Positions 46,271-55,506 of a stretch of 64,000 nucleotides of DNA are shown here, in pieces. Numbering within the stretch: the first letter of the stretch is position 1; each line of letters starts with the position of its first letter. The DNA is from Hyphomicrobium_A sp963759735 (GTDB lineage: Bacteria; Pseudomonadota; Alphaproteobacteria; Rhizobiales; Hyphomicrobiaceae). The notes below the pieces were generated by a model. The model was not told the origin of the DNA, made no database searches, and was given only the letters and a program-made list of their open reading frames with translations. A program made the translations under genes and the position numbers. The DNA lies in assembly GCA_963759735.1 (NCBI GenBank), contig CAVXAF010000001.1:124001-188000 (forward strand), written 5' to 3'.

Positions 46271-46816
46271 TTAGCCGCGAACGCTCACCGAGGCCATGGG
46301 CGAGCGCGCGCACGCTGCATCGGTCGCACGCTTGAACCACAGCAGCGCAAAGCCGATGACGGGCAGCAATATGTCGGAGTAGAGCATGATGCCGGCATTG
46401 CCCGGTGCCATGTTGCCCGTCGCAAGCATGTCATGGATGTGGCCGATAGCGGCGCCCCACTGAAACATCGACGGACCCAGGATCGCCGCCAGCCGCACCA
46501 TGCAGTTGCCCTTGAAGGCGAGCAGTCCGATCGCCGCGAAGCCGAGACTTGCATAGCCCACCTCGGCTTGGAACGGGCTGTTCGCCCAGCCGATGAAACT
46601 GGCTGCAAGATCGCCGAAGAAGACGTGGAAGACGAAATTGTAGAAGAAGCTCGCCGCCACCGAGAACAGGATGAAGTAGGCCAGCAGCGCTTCGGCAAGA
46701 TTAGCGCGCGTGAAGCCATCGGACTTGCGGGCGACGGCGATAAGGGCGGCGACCAGTCCCAGCACCAGGAAGGTCAGCGTGAAATTCCCCAACACGAAGC
46801 GCAAAAAGCCTTCCAC
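46271..46816 (-). CDS. DUF6790 family membrane protein
   Basis: 181-residue protein with five to six membrane helices: FVLGNFTLTFLVLGLVAALI; LLAYFILFSVAASFFYNFVF; EVGYASLGFAAIGLLAFKG; LAAILGPSMFQWGAAIGHI; ILLPVIGFALLWF. The pattern HVFFGDLAASFIGWANSPFQ matches what I recall of DUF6790. Function unknown. The GTG at 46816 has a G-run 4-9 bp upstream; the TTG at 46828 is the alternative. It is followed by the anchored protein and FAD genes on the same strand (32-bp gap), so a three-gene operon is likely. Confidence 0.78.
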   Translation of the reverse strand: MEGFLRFVLGNFTLTFLVLGLVAALIAVARKSDGFTRANLAEALLAYFILFSVAASFFYNFVFHVFFGDLAASFIGWANSPFQAEVGYASLGFAAIGLLAFKGNCMVRLAAILGPSMFQWGAAIGHIHDMLATGNMAPGNAGIMLYSDILLPVIGFALLWFKRATDAACARSPMASVSVRG

Positions 46817-46858
46817 TTCGCCCCCCAATTAAGATGTCAGCCTGGTTGAATTTGTTGA

Positions 46859-46870
46859 CTGTCGCGACAG
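46859..46870. promoter_or_regulatory. 12-bp perfect palindrome
   Basis: CTGTCGCGACAG, 43 bp upstream of the DUF6790 gene start. It could be an operator for the three-gene operon. The rest of the 309-bp gap to 47125 holds nothing else I can support, apart from the upstream region of the next plus-strand gene. Confidence 0.3.
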
Positions 46871-47125
46871 CCTAAAGCCGCAGCGCCAATATTTCCGAAA
46901 TCCGCCAGAGAGCGCGCTGCCGCTGGCCGCGAGCTGCACAAGCGCCCGCAGCCTAGTCGATCCAAACCGCAACCGCGAGAACGCAAAAAGCCTGCCAGCG
47001 CAATTCCAAATGTTGCAATGTTATAGTCTTGCTGGCCTCCAGCCCCCTCCCCATCTTTTGTCCAGCTCCGACGCAGAAGCGGAGCGGGACCATCAATCGA
47101 CCAGTCAAAATTTGGAGGAATCCCA

Positions 47126-47419
47126 ATGAAACTACTCACCCCCCTCGCGGCAGCAGCTCTCGTCATGGCCGTCGCCGGTCCGGCCGCCGCAGTGACCGTC
47201 AAGAACACCAGCGCCGGAGAGTTCACGATCGGCGTCGACATGGGCAGCAGCGAGAAAATCGAGACGATCGCCGCCGGCAAGGAAGTGAAGCTCGACTGCA
47301 AGGACGGTTGTGGCGTCACCGGACCGTGGGGCTTCTCGTGGATGGCCAAGGGCGATGACGTGATCTCGTCCAACGGACAGGCGCTTGTCACCGTGCAGGA
47401 GCCGGGGGCTAAGAAGTAA
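47126..47419 (+). CDS. small exported protein
   Basis: 97-residue protein with a signal peptide (MKLLTPLAAAALVMAVAGPA, cut after AAA). The mature part is a small beta-rich domain with two cysteines (LDCKDGCGVTGPWGFSWMAK) that may form a disulfide. Strong GGAGGAA ribosome site. Followed by its own terminator. Family not recognised. Confidence 0.78.
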   Translation: MKLLTPLAAAALVMAVAGPAAAVTVKNTSAGEFTIGVDMGSSEKIETIAAGKEVKLDCKDGCGVTGPWGFSWMAKGDDVISSNGQALVTVQEPGAKK

Positions 47420-47463
47420 GCACCCACCGGACAGCATTACTCCTGGGTGCCATGTGCGCCCGC

Positions 47464-47498
47464 AGGCCGTGGAGTTTGTCTCTCGCGGCCTTTTTTTT
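47464..47498 (+). terminator. Rho-independent terminator
   Basis: 6-bp stem AGGCCG/CGGCCT with a 16-nt loop, followed by eight T. It is 45 bp after the stop of the small exported protein. The rest of the gap to 47747 shows no gene. Confidence 0.75.
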
Positions 47499-47747
47499 GC
47501 GCGCCAGGTTTGCGCGCCAGGGGAGCGGCACGCACGCCCCCTCTCACGCTCGCAGCAATCGCTATTTCTTGCGCGGGTCCGTCGGCCGCTCCGCCACCGA
47601 GCCTCGTTTGATTCTGCATGCGCCACAGGGCTGGTGCGCTCGCTGGCATTTTCTGCGCGCCCAGAAATTGCCCCGCGACAGATCAACTGGAATATCGCGC
47701 TCGCCTCAACCGCGCGGTACAATCTCCGCAACGGGGAGACAAATCGC

Positions 47748-48863
47748 GTGCGGGGATCGATCGTACTCAAGACGGCCGGCTTCGCCATGCTCGGCCTCGC
47801 AGCGGTCGCCGCCTACCTCTGCCTATGGCCGGTTCCCGCCGATCCCGTGGCGTGGCAGGCCCCGATGCCGCCCGGCTACACCGGTCCGCACGCGACGAAC
47901 ACAAAGCTGGCGGACCTGCGCATGATCGACCTCGGCGGCGAAGCGGGCCCCGAGCACATCGCGATCGGCCCCGACGATAAGGTCTACGCGGCGGTCGAAA
48001 GCGGCAAGCTGCTGCGCATGGATCCCGACGGCGGCAAGCAGGAGGTGTTCGCCAACACCGGCGGGCGCGTACTCGGTTTCGACTTCGACGCCAAGGGGCG
48101 CATGATCGCTGCCGATGCCTACAAGGGCTTGCTGGCCGTCACCCCGGACGGACAAGTGACGCTGCTGACCGATCACGTGACTCCCGACGACCCGATCCGC
48201 TATGCCGACGCCGTCATCGTCGCCCCGGATGGGACGATCTATTTCACCGACGCGTCGACGCGCTTCTCTCCGAGCGATTGGGGCGGCTCGCTCGGAGCGA
48301 GCCTGCTCGACATGATGGAGCACTCCGCAACGGGGCGCGTGCTCGCCTACGATCCGGCAACCGGGAAAACGCGCATCGTGGCGCATGGCCTTGCATTCGC
48401 CAACGGGATCGCCCTGTCCACCGACGGCCGTACCCTGTTCGTCAACGAGACGGGCGGCTACCGTATCTGGAAGATAGACGGCCGCGCCGAGAATCTGGAC
48501 GTGCGCAGCGGGTCGCCGCAGACCGCTGTGCTGCTCGACAACCTGCCGGGCTATCCCGACAACCTGATGCGTGGACGCGACGGTCGCATCTGGGTCGGGT
48601 TCGCCATGCCCCGCAACCCAGCGGCGGACGGGATCGCCTCGAAGCCTTTCATGCGAAAAGTGATACTGAGGCTGCCGCACTTCCTGTGGCCGCTGCCGAA
48701 GGCGTATGGACACGTCTTCGCCATCGACGAGAGTGGCCGCGTCGTTGAGGACCTGCAGGATCCGAGCGGCGCCTATCCTCAGACGACGGGCGTGACAGAG
48801 ACGGTCGATCGCCGGTACATCCAAAGCCTGCATGCGCATGCCATCGGCTGGCTGCCGCGATGA
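47748..48863 (+). CDS. SMP-30/strictosidine-synthase-like beta-propeller protein
   Basis: 371-residue protein with an N-terminal membrane anchor or signal (TAGFAMLGLAAVAAYLCLWP) and a six-bladed propeller. Typical blade pieces: GPEHIAIGPDDKVYAAVESG; GFDFDAKGRMIAADAYKGLL; YADAVIVAPDGTIYFTDAST; LAFANGIALSTDGRTLFVNE; YPDNLMRGRDGRIWVGFAMP. This matches the strictosidine synthase-like/APMAP group, many of which are lactonases or esterases needing a divalent metal. GTG at 47748 follows GGGGAG. The next gene overlaps its stop by 4 bp. Confidence 0.87.
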   Translation: MRGSIVLKTAGFAMLGLAAVAAYLCLWPVPADPVAWQAPMPPGYTGPHATNTKLADLRMIDLGGEAGPEHIAIGPDDKVYAAVESGKLLRMDPDGGKQEVFANTGGRVLGFDFDAKGRMIAADAYKGLLAVTPDGQVTLLTDHVTPDDPIRYADAVIVAPDGTIYFTDASTRFSPSDWGGSLGASLLDMMEHSATGRVLAYDPATGKTRIVAHGLAFANGIALSTDGRTLFVNETGGYRIWKIDGRAENLDVRSGSPQTAVLLDNLPGYPDNLMRGRDGRIWVGFAMPRNPAADGIASKPFMRKVILRLPHFLWPLPKAYGHVFAIDESGRVVEDLQDPSGAYPQTTGVTETVDRRYIQSLHAHAIGWLPR

Positions 48864-49450
48864 CGAGATCGATCGTGGGCGCCGTGGCCGTGGGACTTGT
48901 CGCACTGCTGCAGTGCTCGACCGCGGCCGCGGTCGACGCTGCCCCTCCCGCCGCATCGCTCGAGGACATCTACATCCTCCGCAGCATCCGAGAGCCGCGC
49001 GAACCGGTCACCGACTGGTGTTCATCCACGAAAACCGGCTTTGAGCCCTTCCCCAAGGACGCGGAGCGCTTCTTCACGTTCTGGACCGTTCGCACGAGCG
49101 CCGGCGACGGTAAAATCGTCGACGCCAAGGCATCTCGCGCCGCCGAGTTGCGCGCCTGCTTCGGTGCGACGAGTGAACCCGCGCTGCAGAACTTCTATGC
49201 CGAGGTCATGCTGGGTGCGCTGTCGTTCCGCGGCAAAGGCGAGTGCCGCGCGGCCATGGTCGATTTCCCGCAGGCCGGCCTCTACCCGGTCCGCTGCCAG
49301 CTTATCCTGAGCGGACTGCCGGCCCCGTATATCGGCGGCCTTCTGACGACGAACACGATGACCAGCAAAGCCTCGTTCGGCGGCGACACGGACCCCGCCG
49401 GTTACACCCAGGCCTCGATCGCCACGATCCGCCTTTGGAAATCCAAGTAG
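48860..49450 (+). CDS. exported hypothetical protein
   Basis: 196-residue secreted protein (signal MTRSIVGAVAVGLVALLQCS, cut near AAAVDA). The mature domain has four cysteines (TDWCSST; LRACFGAT; GKGECRAAM; PVRCQLI) and mixed alpha/beta character. The ATG overlaps the stop of the propeller gene (ATGA), so both are made together; a periplasmic pair is likely. Not recognised. Confidence 0.75.
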   Translation: MTRSIVGAVAVGLVALLQCSTAAAVDAAPPAASLEDIYILRSIREPREPVTDWCSSTKTGFEPFPKDAERFFTFWTVRTSAGDGKIVDAKASRAAELRACFGATSEPALQNFYAEVMLGALSFRGKGECRAAMVDFPQAGLYPVRCQLILSGLPAPYIGGLLTTNTMTSKASFGGDTDPAGYTQASIATIRLWKSK

Positions 49451-49465
49451 CTCGGCGCCGCATGG

Positions 49466-49768
49466 TCACATGGGCAAGCAAAGCCAAGCGCCTAGACAGG
49501 TATGGGGCGCCGTCGAGCTGCACGCTGTCTGCCAGGAGCGGCACGTCGTGGTAGCCGAGCCGTCTTTGCAAGTCATGTGGACGGGGCCTTTGCCCACGCG
49601 GCCCTTCCCATAGATGATGTTCTTAAGACCGTTCGTTGCGAAGAGCTCGGCGATATCGTGGGTCACGGCTTCGCCGACCGCCTCGACCTTGATGCAATCG
49701 GCCTGAGCCGTTGCCGAAAGCGCGCAAATCACCGCCGCGGCGGCTAAGCCAAGTTTCAAAGAGCGCAT
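49466..49768 (-). CDS. small exported cysteine-rich protein
   Basis: 100-residue protein with a signal peptide (LKLGLAAAAVICALSATAQA). The mature part starts DCIKVEAVGEAVTHDIAELF and ends in a cysteine-rich stretch (MTCKDGSATTTCRSWQTACS then TCLGAWLCLPM). The last 20 residues look unlike the rest, so a late frameshift is possible. GGAGG precedes the ATG at 49768. It converges on the previous gene. Confidence 0.6.
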   Translation of the reverse strand: MRSLKLGLAAAAVICALSATAQADCIKVEAVGEAVTHDIAELFATNGLKNIIYGKGRVGKGPVHMTCKDGSATTTCRSWQTACSSTAPHTCLGAWLCLPM

Positions 49769-50250
49769 GGCCCCTCCAAACGAATGATTATCCCAGTGCC
49801 GAGACTAGTTAAGCGCGTGGCCGTCGACAATCGGATCGGCCTGCTCGGAGCCGGATTATCCCGTAACGAACCGAAAAGCGTGTCGCATTTGCCACCCCGC
49901 CTGGGTCGTACTGCCGGCACGATCAGCCGGCGAAATCGGGAGGTGTCCGGTCCAAAACACCTCGAGCGCATCGGTAAAGCGAGTGCGCCAACAACAGATC
50001 GTTGGCTTCGAAAAGCGGCGTCTCGACCCACCTCGGCAGACATCGCTTCGGTGATCCTCAAGTCGGATTTGGGGTCAGCAGCGACGGGTTGAACTGACCG
50101 GCTTAACGTTCTCACGTCCCGGCGCGACAGTAGCGGCGCTTTCGGACCCGTCCGGGCGACACTATCTATGTACAGGCTAAAGCAGCCGCCTTTCCCCGCC
50201 CCCCATTAAGCTAGATTTGCCGCCCCTTTCGGCGTCGGTTAGAGACACCC
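49769..50250. other. gap upstream of uvrA
   Basis: 482 bp with no gene I can support; two opposing reading frames of about 100 codons have no ribosome site or family look. I searched it by eye for GTTC-N7-GTTC on both strands and found no match, although uvrA is usually in the SOS regulon. Confidence 0.5.
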
Positions 50251-53232
50251 ATGGCCAAAGCCCCCAAAGCGCCCGTCGCCCCATCGCTGATGAAGACGAT
50301 CCACGTCCGCGGGGCGCGCGAGCACAACCTCAAGAACGTCGATCTGGAGATCCCGCGCGACGCCCTGGTCGTGTTCACGGGCCTGTCGGGCTCGGGCAAA
50401 TCCTCGCTCGCCTTCGACACCATCTATGCCGAGGGCCAGCGCCGCTACGTGGAGAGCCTCTCCGCCTACGCGCGCCAGTTCCTGGAAATGATGCAGAAGC
50501 CGGACGTCGACCACATCGACGGCCTGTCGCCCGCCATCTCGATCGAGCAGAAGACGACCTCGAAGAACCCGCGCTCCACCGTCGGCACCGTCACCGAGAT
50601 CTACGACTATTTGCGCCTGCTGTTCGCACGTGTCGGCGTTCCCTACTCGCCGGCCACGGGCCTGCCCATCGAGAGCCAGACCGTCAGCCAGATGGTCGAC
50701 CGCGTTCTCACACTCCCCGAGGGCTCGCGCATCTACCTGCTGGCGCCCATCGCGCGCGGCCGCAAGGGCGAGTTCAAGAAGGAGCTGGCCGAGCTGCAGA
50801 AGAAGGGCTTCCAGCGCGTCAAGATCGACGGCACGTTCTACGAGATCGACGAAGCGCCCAAGCTCGACAAGAAGTTCAAGCACGACATCGACGTCGTCGT
50901 CGACCGCCTGGTCGTGCGCGCCGACATCGCCAAGCGCCTTGCCGATAGTTTCGAGACCGCGCTCGGTCTTTCCGACGACCAGATCGTCATCGCCGAGCTT
51001 GCCGACAAGCCGCTGCCCGAGGCCGAAACCAAGGGCGCCAACAAGTCGAAGAACGAGACGCACGAGCGCGTCACCTTCTCCGCCCGCTTCGCCTGCCCGG
51101 TCTCCGGCTTCACCATCGATGAGATCGAGCCGCGCCTGTTCTCGTTCAACGCGCCCGCCGGCGCCTGCCCGACCTGCGATGGCCTCGGCACCGAGCTGCA
51201 GTTCGAGCCCGAGTTGGTCGTGCCCAATGCCGACCTTTCGCTGGCGGAAGGCGCCATCGTGCCGTGGGCCAAGACCGGCGCCTCGTCCCCCTATTACGAG
51301 CAGTCGCTCGACAGTCTCGCCAAGCACTTCAAGGTGTCGACCAAGACGCCGTGGAACAAGCTGCCCAAGCACGTGCAGCTCGCGCTGCTGTACGGCACCG
51401 GCGAGGAAGAGGTGACGTTCACGTACTACGACGGCACCCGCAATTATAAGACCGTCAAAGCCTTCGAAGGCGTCATCGGCAATATCGAGCGGCGCTGGCG
51501 CGAGACCGATTCCGACTGGGTGCGCGAGGAGCTGGAGCGCTACCAGGGCGCCCATCCGTGCGAAGCCTGCGGCGGCTATCGCCTCAAGCCGCAGGCGTTG
51601 GCCGTGAAGATCGCCGGCAAGCACATCGGCGAAGTCACCGAAATGTCGATCAAGGCAGCCAACCTATGGTTCGCCGAGCTGCCCAAGACCTTCACCAAGC
51701 AGCAGAGCGAAATCGCCGTCCGCATCCTGAAGGAGATCCGCGACCGCCTGGCGTTCCTCAACGACGTCGGACTTGAATATCTGACGCTGTCGCGCGCCGC
51801 CGGCACGCTGTCGGGCGGCGAGTCCCAGCGCATTCGCCTCGCCTCGCAGATCGGCTCCGGCCTCACCGGCGTGCTCTACGTGCTCGATGAGCCGTCCATC
51901 GGCCTGCACCAGCGCGACAACGACCGGCTGCTCCTGACCCTCAAGCACCTGCGCGACATCGGCAACACGGTGATCGTCGTCGAGCACGACGAGGACGCGA
52001 TCATGCAGGCCGACCACGTCGTCGACATCGGCCCCGGCGCCGGCATCCACGGCGGCAAGGTCATCGCCCAGGGCACGCCGGCCGAGATCATGGCCAACCC
52101 CGACAGCCTCACCGGGCAATACCTGTCGGGCGCGCGGCAGATCCCGCTCCCCAAGCAGCGGCGCGCCCCGCAGAAGGGCAAGGCGATCCGCATCGTCGGC
52201 GCCACCGAGAACAACCTGCAGGACGTGACCACCGAAATCCCGCTCGGCATCCTCACCTGCATCACCGGCGTCTCCGGCTCGGGCAAATCCTCCCTCGTCA
52301 TCGACACGCTCTATGCCGCGGCAGCGCGCAAGCTGAACGGCGCGCGCATCCATGCCGGCGCCCACAAGCGCATCGAGGGCCTGGACGAGCTCGACAAGGT
52401 CATCGACATCGACCAGTCGCCGATCGGGCGCACGCCGCGCTCCAACCCCGCCACCTACACCGGCGCGTTCACGCCGATCCGCGACTGGTTCGCGGGCCTG
52501 CCCGAAGCCAAGGCGCGCGGCTACGGACCGGGGCGCTTCTCCTTCAACGTCAAGGGTGGCCGCTGCGAAGCCTGCCAGGGCGACGGCGTCATCAAGATCG
52601 AGATGCACTTCCTGCCCGACGTCTACGTCACGTGCGACGTCTGCAAGGGCAAGCGCTACAACCGCGAGACGCTGGAGATCACCTTCAAGGAGAAGTCGAT
52701 CGCCGACGTGCTCGACATGACGGTCGAGGAAGGCGCCAAGTTCTTCTCCGCGGTGCCCTCGATCCGCGACAAGCTGGAGACGCTGGCGCGCGTCGGCCTC
52801 GGCTATATCCACATCGGCCAGCAGGCGACGACGTTGTCGGGCGGCGAAGCGCAGCGCATCAAGCTGTCGAAGGAGCTGTCACGCCGCGCCACGGGGCGCA
52901 CGCTGTACATCCTCGATGAGCCGACCACGGGGCTGCATTTCCACGACGTCGCCAAGCTGCTCGAGGTGCTGCACGAGCTGGCCGACGCCGGCAACACCGT
53001 CGTCGTCATCGAGCACAACCTGGAAGTGATCAAGACCGCCGACTGGGTGATCGACATGGGCCCGCACGGCGGCGACGGCGGCGGGCGCGTTGTCGCCGAA
53101 GGCACGCCGGAGACGGTGGCCGCGACGAAGGAGAGCTTCACCGGCGCCTACCTGCGCGACCTGCTCGGGCGTCGTGCCGGAGGCGCGCAAACATCGAGCG
53201 CCAAATCCGGCAAGCGCCAGGCGGCCGAGTAG
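50251..53232 (+). CDS. uvrA: excinuclease ABC subunit A
   Basis: 993-residue nucleotide-excision-repair ATPase that finds DNA lesions with UvrB. Two ABC ATPase units are present: Walker A GLSGSGKSSLAFDTI and VSGSGKSSLVIDTL, signature motifs TLSGGESQRIRLASQI and TLSGGEAQRIKLSKEL, Walker B VLYVLDEPSIGLH and LYILDEPTTGLH. The C-terminal zinc finger is intact (CEACQGDG...CDVCKG). The first zinc-finger site reads CPVSGFTIDEIEPRLFSFNA then CPTCDGLG, with Ser for its second Cys, a change I believe is common in alphaproteobacteria. MAKAPKAPVAPSLMKTIHVR is the start; the internal ATG is an alternative. Confidence 0.98.
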   Translation: MAKAPKAPVAPSLMKTIHVRGAREHNLKNVDLEIPRDALVVFTGLSGSGKSSLAFDTIYAEGQRRYVESLSAYARQFLEMMQKPDVDHIDGLSPAISIEQKTTSKNPRSTVGTVTEIYDYLRLLFARVGVPYSPATGLPIESQTVSQMVDRVLTLPEGSRIYLLAPIARGRKGEFKKELAELQKKGFQRVKIDGTFYEIDEAPKLDKKFKHDIDVVVDRLVVRADIAKRLADSFETALGLSDDQIVIAELADKPLPEAETKGANKSKNETHERVTFSARFACPVSGFTIDEIEPRLFSFNAPAGACPTCDGLGTELQFEPELVVPNADLSLAEGAIVPWAKTGASSPYYEQSLDSLAKHFKVSTKTPWNKLPKHVQLALLYGTGEEEVTFTYYDGTRNYKTVKAFEGVIGNIERRWRETDSDWVREELERYQGAHPCEACGGYRLKPQALAVKIAGKHIGEVTEMSIKAANLWFAELPKTFTKQQSEIAVRILKEIRDRLAFLNDVGLEYLTLSRAAGTLSGGESQRIRLASQIGSGLTGVLYVLDEPSIGLHQRDNDRLLLTLKHLRDIGNTVIVVEHDEDAIMQADHVVDIGPGAGIHGGKVIAQGTPAEIMANPDSLTGQYLSGARQIPLPKQRRAPQKGKAIRIVGATENNLQDVTTEIPLGILTCITGVSGSGKSSLVIDTLYAAAARKLNGARIHAGAHKRIEGLDELDKVIDIDQSPIGRTPRSNPATYTGAFTPIRDWFAGLPEAKARGYGPGRFSFNVKGGRCEACQGDGVIKIEMHFLPDVYVTCDVCKGKRYNRETLEITFKEKSIADVLDMTVEEGAKFFSAVPSIRDKLETLARVGLGYIHIGQQATTLSGGEAQRIKLSKELSRRATGRTLYILDEPTTGLHFHDVAKLLEVLHELADAGNTVVVIEHNLEVIKTADWVIDMGPHGGDGGGRVVAEGTPETVAATKESFTGAYLRDLLGRRAGGAQTSSAKSGKRQAAE

Positions 53233-53289
53233 CCCCGCTGGCCGTCATGACGTCGACGGCCGAGGCTCTCGCCGCCTACTCGCGACGAT

Positions 53290-54087
53290 TTAGAACTCGA
53301 ACCCGATGCCGCCGGTTGCCAGCTGGTAGGTCGTGGCGTCGAAGTTGACGGTCCAGGGGCTGGTGGGAGCGTGGAAGGGATACACGGTCGACCCGAAAAT
53401 CTGATCGGTCGAGCCGACGTACAGGAAGCGATACTCGCCGAACAGGAAGGCGTTGCTGCCGATGGCGAGGCGAACACCGGCCTTGGCCTGCGCCGCGAAG
53501 GTCCAGGCGGAGGAATCGGGCCCGGAATTGAAGTGGTTGACGCCGGGCTCGATCGGGTCGATCTGCAGGGAATCCGCGCCGTTGATGGCGACGCGCGCCG
53601 CGCCGATGCCGCCGCCGATATACGGCGTCACACCCGGATATGAACTCGGAAAGCTGAGCACCATGTTGGCCAGCAGGACGGCATTATTCATCGGGAAGGT
53701 GTTGTCGAACGTGTGCTCGGGAAGGCGGTCGCTGGGCGCCGCCAGCGTCGCGCGCCGGGTTCCGGTCGCGAGATAGAAGCCTTCCAGCTCGAAGGCGGGC
53801 AGCACGCCCGAATTCGACGCGAATTCATGACCGACCTGCGCGCCGACGAATCCGACGCCGCCACTGCCCGCCGAGCCCGTCCCGTTGACCGCCAGCGGCC
53901 CGCCCTGAGCCTCGATGAAGAACACAGTGCCCCGCTGCGTGATGTCGGTGGAACTGCCGAAGCCGCCGCCGCCGAACACCGCGACGTACGTGCCGCGGCC
54001 GAGCGCGGCGCCACCGAACGCTTCGTCGGCGACGGCCGGAGCCGCCATGAGACTCGCGATGATCGCCAGCGTCAGTTTCAATCGCAT
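53290..54087 (-). CDS. outer-membrane beta-barrel protein
   Basis: 265-residue protein: signal peptide (MRLKLTLAIIASLMAAPAVA), then alternating beta-strands (TYVAVFGGGGFGSSTDI; GVGFVGAQVGHEF; VTPYIGGGIGAARVAI; AQAKAGVRLAIGSNAFLFGE; TYQLATGGIGFEF) and a terminal Phe for BAM recognition. This is the Omp25/OmpA-like eight-stranded barrel type. Function unknown. It converges on uvrA with 57 bp between. Confidence 0.88.
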   Translation of the reverse strand: MRLKLTLAIIASLMAAPAVADEAFGGAALGRGTYVAVFGGGGFGSSTDITQRGTVFFIEAQGGPLAVNGTGSAGSGGVGFVGAQVGHEFASNSGVLPAFELEGFYLATGTRRATLAAPSDRLPEHTFDNTFPMNNAVLLANMVLSFPSSYPGVTPYIGGGIGAARVAINGADSLQIDPIEPGVNHFNSGPDSSAWTFAAQAKAGVRLAIGSNAFLFGEYRFLYVGSTDQIFGSTVYPFHAPTSPWTVNFDATTYQLATGGIGFEF

Positions 54088-54296
54088 GCCCGCCCCCGGT
54101 TTGCTGTCAGTCCGAATCGTTTTTGCTCTGGATCAAGCTAAAGCACGCGGGGCGCGCGCACGCGTCATTGCGGCCACACACGGCAAGCGTGCGCGCACGC
54201 CGCGGCGGGGCAGCGGACCTGCATCGCAGCCAATGCGGAGAGCGGATCGCGACGACGATTGAGCGTCGGCGCGCAGCGTCTATGACGCGCGCCGCG

Positions 54297-54752
54297 TCAC
54301 GCCGCCGGCAGCCAGCGCGCGCGGCCCTGCGCGGCCATCACCGCTTCGGCGTCGTCGATGGTCAGGCGCACCGCCGGCTGCATGTCGGCATCGAGGAAGA
54401 CGAACAACTCGCTCTCGATGTTGCGGACGGAGAAGAACACGATGGTCTCCTGGTCGCCGCCGCCTTCCAGATGCGGCTCGCCGTTGGCGACGCCCTTCAC
54501 GTAGCTCCCCGTCGGCCGGATCTCCTTCAACTCGCCGGTCGGGCGATAGAAGCGCAGCTCGCCCTGCAGCACGAGCGTGACGTAGGGGCACTTGTGCTGA
54601 TGCAGCATCGCCTTGGAGCCCGGCGCGAACTTGAACAGCGCATCGACGATGCGGTTCTGCCGGTCGACGTCGTAGACGTAGTACCAGACGTTCGGCAGCC
54701 AATCGAGCTGGTGCCAGGTGAGAATGCTGTCGTCGAACGGGATGTGCGGCAT
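54297..54752 (-). CDS. cupin domain protein
   Basis: 151-residue cytosolic protein with a single cupin barrel. The first cupin motif is FAPGSKAMLHQHKCPYVTLV (His-x-His then Tyr/Thr) followed by LQGELRFYRPTGELKEIRPT; the second half has VANGEPHLEGGGDQETIVFF with a His. This resembles ChrR/acetylacetone-cleaving-type cupins, which bind one metal. Substrate unknown. ATG at 54752; longer in-frame openings are not cupin sequence. Confidence 0.87.
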   Translation of the reverse strand: MPHIPFDDSILTWHQLDWLPNVWYYVYDVDRQNRIVDALFKFAPGSKAMLHQHKCPYVTLVLQGELRFYRPTGELKEIRPTGSYVKGVANGEPHLEGGGDQETIVFFSVRNIESELFVFLDADMQPAVRLTIDDAEAVMAAQGRARWLPAA

Positions 54753-54859
54753 CGGTGTTTTCCTCCAGCGGCGCGCGTTTCTCGCGAGCCCTTGGGAGGA
54801 GTGTCGTCCGGCCAAACGCGGCTCGGCGAGGGCGATGCGCCCGACGTTGGCGGGCAAAT

Positions 54860-54914
54860 CGCCCGCCCTGCGCCCGCCCTGCGCCTGCCCTGCGCCTGCC
54901 CTGCGCCTGCCCTG
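54860..54914. repeat. 11-bp tandem repeat, five copies
   Basis: Five head-to-tail copies of CGCC[CT]GCCCTG. The first two carry C and the last three carry T at the variable base. It lies in the gap between the cupin gene and the next small gene. Confidence 0.85.
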
Positions 54915-54927
54915 CGTCAGCGCCGCA

Positions 54928-55224
54928 TCAGCGGGAGCCGGGCTTGCCCCCGGCGAGACTGGCGAGCTTGGTTGAGCACGGCTCCGACGCCGGATCGGGC
55001 AGGTTCGCCTCCAGCACCTCCAGCCAATCGTAGCGCATGCTGTCGAGCGCCTGCAGCATCTGCAGCTTGCCCAGCCCCTCGAAAATGTCGCCTTCCCCCA
55101 TGCCGCGCACCAGCGCGACGGCCGCCGCCTCCGCCTCGCGCTCCGACATGCTTCGCTCGCGCGCCGCGCCCGGCGTTGGCACCGGCCGCAAATGCGGGTG
55201 TGATGTCGGTGGACGCCTGCTCAT
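54928..55224 (-). CDS. hypothetical protein
   Basis: 98-residue protein with a basic, Pro-rich start (MSRRPPTSHPHLRPVPTPG) and a helical core (REAEAAAVALVRGMGEGDIF then LQALDSMRYDWLEVLEANLP), ending LASLAGGKPGSR. No signal peptide. The internal ATG at 55149 (MSEREAEA) may be the true start, since neither has a good ribosome site. Not recognised. Confidence 0.45.
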   Translation of the reverse strand: MSRRPPTSHPHLRPVPTPGAARERSMSEREAEAAAVALVRGMGEGDIFEGLGKLQMLQALDSMRYDWLEVLEANLPDPASEPCSTKLASLAGGKPGSR

Positions 55225-55506
55225 GTCCGACGTGAACCCCCGGTCTGATTGCGGATGCCATGATGCCACTTCACGCCGCAGTCCGGCACCGCTTCCGTGC
55301 ATTCTCGTGAACAAAACGCTTCCGCTACCGGCGCGCCGTGTCGACAATTGCCGAGTGCATTTTGTGCGGCAGGGCTCATGTGCCAGCAAGCACCGGGATA
55401 GGACGTGTGCTGCGCACCTTTATCGGCGCGTTCACCCCAAAAGCTGAGCGGTCGATATACTCGACGCTGAGGTTTCCGACGGGCGTCTGCGCAGCGCCTC
55501 GCAGGG

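Noticed and set aside
49756..50115. Two opposing frames of about 100-120 codons upstream of uvrA
   Set aside because: No ribosome site, no hydrophobic or domain pattern, and they overlap each other.
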